Source of the DNA: Boesenbergia rotunda
Lineage: Eukaryota > Streptophyta > Magnoliopsida > Zingiberales > Zingiberaceae
Length of the DNA: 64,000 nucleotides
Reading direction: 5' to 3'
Assembly: GCA_024364735.1 (NCBI GenBank)
Contig: JAGFNQ010001122.1
Location: 96,920 to 160,919, forward strand
Of the stretch, positions 55,956-64,000 are shown piece by piece; the first letter of the stretch is position 1; every line of letters begins with the position of its first letter. The notes beneath the pieces are model-generated. The model saw nothing but the letters and a program-made list of their open reading frames with translations, was not told the DNA's origin and did not search any database. A program made the translations under genes and the position numbers.

Positions 55956-58276
55956 AGGGGAGATTTTTCTTTCTTGTATTTTCTTTTATTGCATGTTTCA
56001 TTTTTTATGCTTTCTAGAAGTAGGATTTTCTTTTAAATTGAGTCCTTGTAAATAAATGCATGTTAGTTCTTACATGAGTAGAAATAAATGTATCCCTCTA
56101 GGTTATCTTCATGTCATTTTAGAGCCTTTTGAAAATAAATTAAATTTGGTTGTTAAAACTTAGGATTTGAGTTCATGGATGAAATCTTGGATGCTTGAGT
56201 ACTACTTTGCTTTAAATTCTTAATTGACGATTTGAGATCATTTGCACCTAGTGAGAATTAGCCTTATATTTGTGACACATATGTTATTGTATTCTAGAAC
56301 TTGCTTAGGTTCTTTCAAAATCATATTTCAATTGTTGGATCACATCTATAGGGACTAATCATTTTATTCACCTTTCCACATCTATTTGTCTATTCTATTC
56401 TAGTTGTCTTTCCTTGTTGATAATCTAAACCCTAATTTTTCTATGGATTTGTTTGCTTGGGATGTTTTCTTGATGCTATTTTGCCCGAGACGGACAAAGA
56501 ATTAAGTGTGGGGGAATGATTGGTGATTTGGAAGCAATTTTCATCAATGATGCATTTCAACTCGAAAAAAAAAAATTGTGCCAAAGATGAGTTTGAGTGA
56601 TGTTTGGTGTCAAAAATGAGCAAAAGGATGGAAGCAAATGGGGGCATCTAGATTCTACTGAATATAATTTGAAGATCCAAGCTTACATGGCCAAGCTCAA
56701 GTTGGTTGATGAAGAAGAAATGGTGTGCCAAGGATTAAGTGGCACACAACCATCAAGTGGAAGCCAAATGGATGCCAAGGTTTTAAAATGGAGGCTGAGA
56801 GAGTATTGGCTGATTTCCAATCCGTATGGAATCAACTTATATGGAAATCTAAAGGACTGCAGTAAATCTATGCAGTGTGGAAGCCAGAATTTCCAGCCTA
56901 CTTCAATCACCAAAAACGGACTTGGATTGTAGGGAAACCTCTCGACAGTTATTAGAGTTTATGGATGATCAGAAATGTTGAAAAGAGCTGAGAAGAAGCT
57001 GAACACAGCTGGAAAACCTGAAGCTGAACAAATTCTGTGCAGTGCAGAATTGATGTGCTGATCTGAATTGAGTTGCAAAAGTGGGTTTCAAGGGCTGCTA
57101 ATCAAGGATTAAGTGAGCCATCTTCACCAGCATTTAGATATTTCGAAGAGCAGCAAGCTGAGAATGCAGCTAGGGAAGAAAAAGGAAAAAATCAGGGTCA
57201 AAAGGGCTGAGAATGCAACCTAGGGTATGAAATTGAAGCACACGGCAAGGGATGAGTTGAAGCTGATAACTGATAGGAAATTGGAGCTTAATTGAGGTTG
57301 ATCAGAAGCTGAACATAGCTGGAAAAATCTGATCCAATGCAAAGAAAACAGTTTGTGCAGGAAATGGAAAGAAAGGAGCTGAATATGATATGATGCTGAA
57401 CTGTTCGGAAATTGAAATAATTGCAAGGGTGCAAACAAGGAGTAAGAACAGAACTCTTCACCATGTAGTAAAAGTTTTGGAGATCAGAACTGTTGAAGGG
57501 TTGAGCTAAAAATTGGGCTGAAGCAGTTTGTGAGCAGAACTTGTGTCAACTTGAGGCTGAAAATTGATTTTTCTAGGCTGTGAATTAGGAAACAAGTTCG
57601 GAAATACATCAAAGAGAATATTTCACTTAATATCATATGTTCGTTGATACAAATCTGAGCTGAAAAGAAAGAAGAATGAGAAGAGAAAAGCAAAATTGGC
57701 ACGAATAGACAAGAATTGGCACAAGAGGTCAAGGAAGGGTTTTTCATCCAAATCAAAGGAAATTATTCAAGTTTGACTTCACAACACTTTTGAGATCATT
57801 AGGGGACTGTATGGAGAGCAAAGAGCATCAAAAATATCCTTGAGCACTCAAGTCTTCCACTTTACCCATTTTTTCCATTTTCTTTGCTTTTATTCCATTT
57901 CTTATCATTTTTCATGTTTTCACTTGTTTTTGTAGATGTTGATTCTAATCATGATTAATGGTGGAGAGTAGATAATAAGCAAGTCTATGATAGTGCAAGA
58001 AGCATGTGTGTTTGAGTGAGCTCCATTTTCATCAACTTAGAACTTAAGGAGAGAGCCACCAAAACTTCTCATGAAAGGCTAGAGAGTTGAATTCATCTCA
58101 ATGACTCATGATTGATGAAAAGGCTAAGTTGTTGATTTAAGGACAAGATACTAATCCATAGAGCTTAGATTTATGAGAATTGACAACCTTAGGTAATTTC
58201 TTTTCATTTGTTTCTAATTATGCTTAAGTAAATCTAGGGGATACATACTTAGTAGTTTCGCGAGACGCTCAAGGTT
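55956..58276 (+). other. Noncoding interior of the nested element
   Basis: 2.3 kb without a sustained frame. An internal AAGTGTGGGGGAATG at about 56503 mimics the polypurine tract. Rich in GCTGAA/CTGAAC motifs also common in the LTRs. The frame at 56597-56932 is too short and featureless to call. Confidence 0.6.
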
Positions 58277-58290
58277 AAGTGTGGGGGAGT
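58277..58290 (+). other. Polypurine tract of the nested element
   Basis: TAAGTGTGGGGGAGT ends exactly at the 3' LTR start. Confidence 0.85.
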
Positions 58291-60854
58291 TGATAAGCAC
58301 CATTTTATTGATTATTTTAATTGCTAAAATCCATGTTTGACCCATGTTTTTATTGCTTAATTGTGATTTTACCCTAGGTTTTAGGATTTCCTCTTATTTT
58401 GGACTTAATTACAAATTTACACAATTTTTGGATATTTGGCCACTAATTTTCTGATATATTTTTGTAGGCATGAAAGGATCCTGGACCTAGGGCATACTGG
58501 GTCAAACTTGAGTCGGATGTGAACCGGATCGAATTATCAAGCTTATAATTAATCCGGACCGTCCGATTCAAGAGCGGCTAGATCTGAGCCATCCGGGACG
58601 ATCTGAGGCAATCCGAGCTAGGGTTAGGGTTGATCAAGCTCTATGATCAAGATCTGAAGGTTTCATTCCAATCAGAGCTCAATCAACCGTTGGATCAAGC
58701 AAGGAGGGCTCTAGAGCGTCCATTCAAAGACTAAGTTGATCTGGACCATCCGTTGCACATCTGGAGGATCCGAGCTAGCACAAGGCAGATCCTGACCCCA
58801 GATCATCATCATCAAAGTTTGGCTCAAATCAGAGCAAGATCAGCCGTTGGATTTCTCAAATTAATCTGAACCGTCCAATGCTAAGTATTTAATCAGATTT
58901 TGCCTGCAGCCAAGCCTTGTCGCGTCTCCGCCGCATAGTTCAGCTCCGTTTTCGTCTTCTTCAGTTCTTCAGCGTTTTTTTTTCAATTCAAAGGGGCACG
59001 ACCCCTCGATTGCTTCACTAGATCGAATTCTAGGTCAGTGGAAGGTAGCTATGATCGAGATTTCAGCTCAATTGGCATCAGAACAGGGGTGTTTGAGGGT
59101 TTCGGCATCTTTGCTACCCAATCGATCGTGTCTCGTCCACAAGCCACCTCCGACCATTTGAGCTGCTTGTAGGGGTTCTCAGGTGAGCTCAGATGTTCCT
59201 CAAATCACAATCGCGAGCCATCCATCGAGACAAGAGAGATTGGACTGGAATTTCTTCCAGCTGATTCAGTTTGAGCAGAGTGATCGATTGAGGCTGTTTT
59301 TCCACTGATTTGCTGTGCCTAGGAGTTCGAAGCCGGCTCTTGATTGACAACCAAGAAGATTTTGAGCTCGTGGAAGATTGAGGAGTAGTTTAACTCGTTT
59401 AATTTCTGTTTTTGTAGCTGTAATTTCATTACTGCCGTGTTCTGTTTCTGCATTTTAGTTTCAGCTGCTGTAGTTAACCTTTCGGATTTAATTCTGCTTA
59501 ATTAGTGGTTTTAATCTGTTCTTCTATTAGCTAGCTAGTTTGTTTAGTTAATTCTCCACTTAATTTTACTTGTTTTGCAATTTTATGCTTGAGTATCAGC
59601 TGTGCCAATTTTATTCCTTGCGTGCCATGTTATTACTGAATTTGCAATTTCAGTTTCTGAATTTTCAGTTTGTTTCACTTTCGGTGAGTTAATTCAGTTA
59701 GTTTAAGTTTGTTTAGATCTTAGCTTCATTTCTGAATCTTGTTTAGCTTGGTACATCCAAATTTCAGATTGTTCTTCATTTTTAAATCCTTGCGTATCAG
59801 ATTTCTGCACACCATTTGAGCTGAATTCAGTTTGTCCTGCTTATCAGATTTGCGTTTCTGCTTAATGAATTGTGGAGCTTGAATCTAGTTTAATTTGCAG
59901 ATGGTTTGTTTCTGAATTGTAGCCCCATCTCAGCTTCATGATCTGAATTTTTACAAACGAAATCTGAAAGTTTCATCTCTGCATAAATTGTTTCTGCACA
60001 TGCTGCTGGGTTCCGAATTCTGTTTCTGCAGTCCTTTATTTCTGAAAATTGCCTTCGGTTGTTGTTCCATGTTTTCTTGGTTTCACATCAGTGTATCAAT
60101 TCCAGCTTGTTGGCTGCTTGTATTGAATTTAGTTTGTTGCTGACAATTCTGCATATGGATCCCTGCAGTTTGGTATCAAGAAAAGCCTAGCACTGATTAG
60201 TATCAGAATTAAACTTACCTTCTAGTGCCTTGCTGTGATTGATTTCATTTGCATTCGGAATTGGATAGGTTCTGAATTGTAAATCATCTCTGCATTCACT
60301 GATTCGTATCAGTTTCTTTCTGCAAACACAGCAACTTCATTCTGAGATTCGAGTTCAAAACCTGCCATTAAATAACTCCATTGGAAGCCTAGCTGCCCAA
60401 GCTGAATTGATCAGCTACAAATTTATGTACTTAATGTCAACTTTTGGCACATCAGTTTTACTCATTGTGGTATCAATTGTTGCTTGCATTTAGAGTCAAA
60501 TTAGGTTTCGGCAGTGACTTAGTGATTTGTTTAGATTGCTTAACATTGGTTGGATTCATTTACTCCGTATTTGACTTGCACTTAATATCAGATTGTTTAC
60601 CAGATTGTTTTCCATTACGTTTCCATTTCTAATTGAAACCAAAACCCAAATATTTATTTGAAACCCAAAAACATAAACGACACCTAAATACAAGCGCGAA
60701 TCAAACAACGTCAACTAGTCCCCGAGAAAAATACGACCTGTGGCCCCTATATTACATTTTCATGCTTTTGATTGTAAAAGGGTTTCCAGCTTTCATTCAT
60801 TTATAAATTCTAAATTTGAGACTCACATTCGTGACACATAGTTTGGGTCCGTCA
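58291..60854 (+). repeat. Nested element 3' LTR
   Basis: 2564 bp, about 99% identical to 51333-53895, followed by GTGGG. Confidence 0.95.
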
Positions 60855-61402
60855 GTGGGTCCGAGGCTTCCCGGTCGAGGACATCTCAGGGAGCGTGGGT
60901 CGCCACGCGTCGCCTGAGAGTTGCGCCGAGGCTTCTCGGTCGAGGACATCTCAGGAAGCGTGGGTCCGAGGCTTCCCGGTCGAGGACATCTCAAGGAGCA
61001 TGAATTCGCCACGCGTCGCCTGAGAGCCGCGCCGAGACTTCCCGGTCGAAGACATCTCAGGGAGCGTGGATCGCCACGCGTCGCCTGAGAGTCACGCCGA
61101 GGCTTCCCGGTCTAGGACATCTCAGGGAGCGTAGGTCGCCACGCGTCGCCTGAGAGCCGCGCCGAGGCTTCCCGGTCGAGAACATCTCAGGGAGCGTGGG
61201 TCCGAGGCTTCCCGGTCGAGGACATCTCAGGGAGCGTGGGTCGCCACGCGTCGCCTGAGAGCCGCGCCGAGGCTTCCCGGTCGAGGACATCTCAGGGAGC
61301 GTGGGTCCGAGGCTTCCCGGTCGAGAACATCTCAGGGAGCATGGGTCGCCACGCGTCGCCTGAGAGCCGCGCCGAGGCTTCCCGGTCGAGGACATCTCAA
61401 CC
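60855..61402. repeat. 65-bp satellite-like array, right part
   Basis: Same monomers as 50675-51327, again with shortened ~39-bp units; ends at GACATCTCAACCGAGGG. Confidence 0.9.
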
Positions 61403-61779
61403 GAGGGATAGTGGGAACGGATCCCGATTTATAAATAGCGCATAGCGAGTTGCTAGCCTGCCTTTGAGAAGATTGGGACCTTCACTGGTCGCGCAGAGTT
61501 TGCAAAATACATCTTTCTCACTACACTAAAAGGCGAGAGCTCTCTTAGGCGGGCTGGCGCAAGGCCATACATGCTCCTTTCGACACCGCATTCCCCCGTC
61601 CGGTGGGATACGGGTGCTTCGCCTGGCAGGGGCTTGGCCGTGCGAGCTGGACTGTGATGCGCGCGCGGGAGGAAAGGGCGCTCGTATCCTTTGGGTGCGA
61701 TGGTCATCCAAGCCGGGTTAGGCTCCTCCATCTCCGCTTCCGATCAGGCCGCTGGTGTCCCTTCTTCTAGCGCTAAATT
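61403..61779. other. Outer element leader region (minus orientation)
   Basis: Between the satellite and the right LTR. The minus strand adjoining the LTR reads AATTTAGCGCTAGAAGAAGGGACACC (61779 downward), the likely primer-site junction. The 92-codon minus frame at 61453-61731 has no recognised domain; it could be leader or a Gag start. Confidence 0.5.
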
Positions 61780-62781
61780 TGATCTTGTCACGAAGCGGGG
61801 TGGCGATCCTGAGGGTCGGACGGTCTCCCGGGTGGCACGAGCGAGTGAAGTGGCAGTGAGCTGGCCGTGCTCCAGCGTGGCTCTGCAAAACAGCAACCGT
61901 CAGTAAACCCGCCGGGGATTTTCCCGGTCAGGCACTCCGACGGTCAAGTCAGTATCCACAGGCAGAATAATGAAGCTGAATTGAAATGAGGCAATGGACG
62001 AGAGGGCTCACGCGCGCATATGGACATACCTACGGTAGGAGGAGTGCCGAGTTTATATAGTCGGGGGAGCTGACAACCCTTGGCCGTACTGACGAGACAA
62101 GGGTGTGATACCTGTCAGCTCGTAGGGAGCACTTAGGAATGACGCGGCATGGTGCGGAGTGCTCGAGCAGTACGAAAGTACTGGATGTGCAGTATGGAAG
62201 TACTAACTGGAGGAGCGGACTGACCGCAAGAAATGTCTGGGATTAGTAAGGTGTGCGGAACCTCGTTAGCAGGGTCGTAGCCTGGATATGATGATATAAG
62301 GGGGTGTAGGGGCGATATAGCCCGTACCCCGAGAGCCGACTGGTGGGTCCGCGTGCCGGGGACCGAGTCGAGTAATAGCCCGTGAGCGTGGGCAGCCACG
62401 CGTTCGACTGGTAGAATGGAGGCGCAGGGTATGCCCTGAGTCGGGGATTTGCCGGGTGATGTCTGTCTGATTCTGTTAAGCATCCCGTCCTTGTGATGAT
62501 ATTGGAGCGTGGATCGCCAAGCGTCCAACTGTGTCGCACGACCTAGCTCTAGGTCGGGGGATGGCCAGGAAGCGTGGGCAACCACGCGTCCGACTGGTAG
62601 AATGGTTGATGGTCGGACCGACCGACTTCATTGGTGACTCGCTAGACACTGCCCCCGGGGGCTCCTAGGCTCGGGAACCCACCGAAGGAGGTCTTTGCTG
62701 ACCTGTTTCCTAAACTTTCCTGGCGCCAAGCTGGCTGGCGGGCCCGACAGATGAACCTACCCGTAGGCAAGGCCGGGATCA
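61780..62781 (-). repeat. Outer element LTR (5' LTR in minus orientation)
   Basis: 1002 bp, partner of 43939-44914, followed by TGATC. Minus-strand TATA CTATATAAAC near 62052. Confidence 0.85.
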
Positions 62782-62786
62782 TGATC

Positions 62787-64000
62787 CTTGAAAAGAATGG
62801 CAATAATATGAAGATCAGCTTACTAACTACAAGGTTTTGATCGATGGATAAAGAAATACATGACGAAAACTGAGTAGAATCGACAAAATATATATTGCTG
62901 AGATAAAAAGGAGAAACCTTTGGGGCTTAGGGTCAAGCTAGGGTTTCACCAGTAGGAAAAGGACCAAAATTCGGGCCGACGAAGATCAATCATGACGATG
63001 CAGGAAAAATGACCATTTCTCATTTTATGTGTCATCCTTGTGCAGGGACCAAGCTAACCTTCTATGTAAACCATTGCAATTTTATCAGATGCCTCCAAAG
63101 AGAGAACTCAAGTTAAACATAAATTCGACACGAACACATTACACATTCATCAGATTTTCACGATAACTTAATTGACTCTCTTATACGCCATAGCCATAAC
63201 CCATCAGAGCCACACCTACAGAATGAATCCAAGAAGAAATAATGCCAAAGCATAGAACAAATGAAGGCAAAATTGGACATCTCATTGAACGCTTTGTTCA
63301 TCAAAACACACCATTAATTGGAAAACAAAAGTTTCACAACCTTTATCAAACAACTACTATATTGGTGAGTTGAGTCAGTGACTTCAAGGTGAAAACCATA
63401 TTGAGAACTGCCGCAAGAGAATGCATATCTCTGCTGACCTGGGCAACCAGGACAAATGTACCTGAACCCAAATGGCAGGATGGACCTTGAATGCCACACA
63501 AGTCACTTGCTTTAATTGACATCATTCATGCACTGCTGTATAATTAAAAGTCAACGATGCTACAAAACATCAATTGAGTATCAGGTAATGGGGCAGACGT
63601 GACATAAAATAAGCAGGCAAGTCTAGGGAGAGTTCAGATAACAAATTTATAAGTTACGGAGTCATAAGTTGCTAGATGATAGAAACAACATGTTTAGTGG
63701 TATCGTGCATGAAATCAGCCAGTGAATCAGTAGGGCAAAGCCGAAAATAACTTACCCAATATAGTGTCCAGTGATGATCTCCTAGGCGACATATTCCTCG
63801 TTTCTACTCATAGTTAACAGAGATTTAGTTGCTATATTAAGAAAAGAAAGATGCTAGAAAACTAGGAACCAAAATAAAGGGCCATTGAGATTAACTAAAA
63901 CAGTAAGTTGATTAAAGCAAAGAGACCCACACCACGCTCTCATCCACCACTAACGTCGATCCTAGTATCTCCTTTGCAAGTAGGTCTTTCAAAGTTATTG
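62787..64000. other. Unique-looking sequence, no recognised gene
   Basis: Nothing identifiable. The minus frame at 63314-63499 (MWHSRSILPFGFRYICPGCP...) could be a terminal exon, but I see no family and no clear start of a gene within the window. Confidence 0.4.

Larger units (their letters stand above)
51333..60854 (+). mobile_element. Nested Athila-like non-autonomous LTR retrotransposon
   Basis: 9522 bp with 2.56-kb LTRs about 99% identical (roughly two dozen differences counted by eye), GTGGG duplications, a TGGCGCCGTTGCCGGGGA primer site and a GTGTGGGGGAGT polypurine tract. This combination is typical of Athila Gypsy elements. The 4.4-kb interior holds one long frame (54057-55955) that is neither normal gag nor pol, so the element depends on others for its enzymes. 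Confidence 0.93.
43939..62781 (-). mobile_element. Large gag-pol-less Gypsy element (LARD-like, Tat-lineage style)
   Basis: 18.8 kb, or about 9.3 kb without the nested element at 51333-60854. LTRs lie at 43939-44914 and 61780-62781. Orientation is read as minus. After the right-hand LTR the minus strand gives AATTTAGCGCTAGAAGAAGG, a primer-site-like junction; before the left-hand LTR it gives CTCGAGGGGAACGCTTG, a polypurine-like tract; and both LTRs carry CTATATAAAC on the minus strand. No protease, RT or integrase is found. Two gene-like units near the minus-strand 3' LTR are antisense to the element, as described for extra antisense ORFs of Tat Gypsy elements. LTRs are clearly diverged, so it is older than its insert. 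Confidence 0.8.

Overview
This is a 64 kb stretch of plant nuclear DNA. The genes have introns, the encoded proteins are plant-specific (VQ protein, purine permease, CURT1/CAAD protein, NDC1, plant carboxylesterase), and the rest is mostly nested transposable elements. GC-rich single-exon genes and the family composition suggest a monocot. A Zingiberales-like genome is possible, but the sequence does not prove it.

Layout. 1-7.3 kb is repeat wreckage: two arrays of short hairpin-forming modules, then a SIRE-like Copia LTR with primer-binding site and broken gag, split by a CACTA element carrying two exons of an integrin-linked-kinase-type gene. 7.7-8.8 kb looks like a Gypsy LTR remnant. 9.0-16.3 kb holds a minus-strand VQ-motif gene cut in its coding sequence by a young, nearly intact Copia element (two mismatches between its 445-bp LTRs, perfect 5-bp target duplication). 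17.7-17.9 kb has a 14-3-3 pseudogene fragment. 19.2-22.95 kb is a minus-strand solo LTR holding a complete hAT element; both have perfect target duplications.

24.5-37.2 kb is the gene island: a purine permease, a CURT1D-like thylakoid protein, the type II NAD(P)H dehydrogenase NDC1, and a class-I carboxylesterase, all on the plus strand. CURT1D-like and NDC1 are adjacent and both are expected in chloroplast thylakoid or plastoglobule membranes.

37.8-43.2 kb holds two MITE copies (a third lies at 23.7 kb) and a 4.6-kb element with ~560-bp terminal inverted repeats enclosing pieces of two genes: the C-terminal part of a HAL2-like PAP phosphatase and the 3' half of an HD2-type histone deacetylase.

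43.9-62.8 kb is one 18.8-kb LTR element with a TGATC target duplication. Its primer-site, polypurine tract and TATA signals indicate it is transcribed on the minus strand. It has no gag-pol but carries two decayed, intron-containing antisense genes (PF04195-like and coiled-coil). Its satellite array is split by a younger 9.5-kb Athila-like non-autonomous element (GTGGG target duplication) that encodes one unusual 632-residue protein. The last 1.2 kb shows no recognisable gene.
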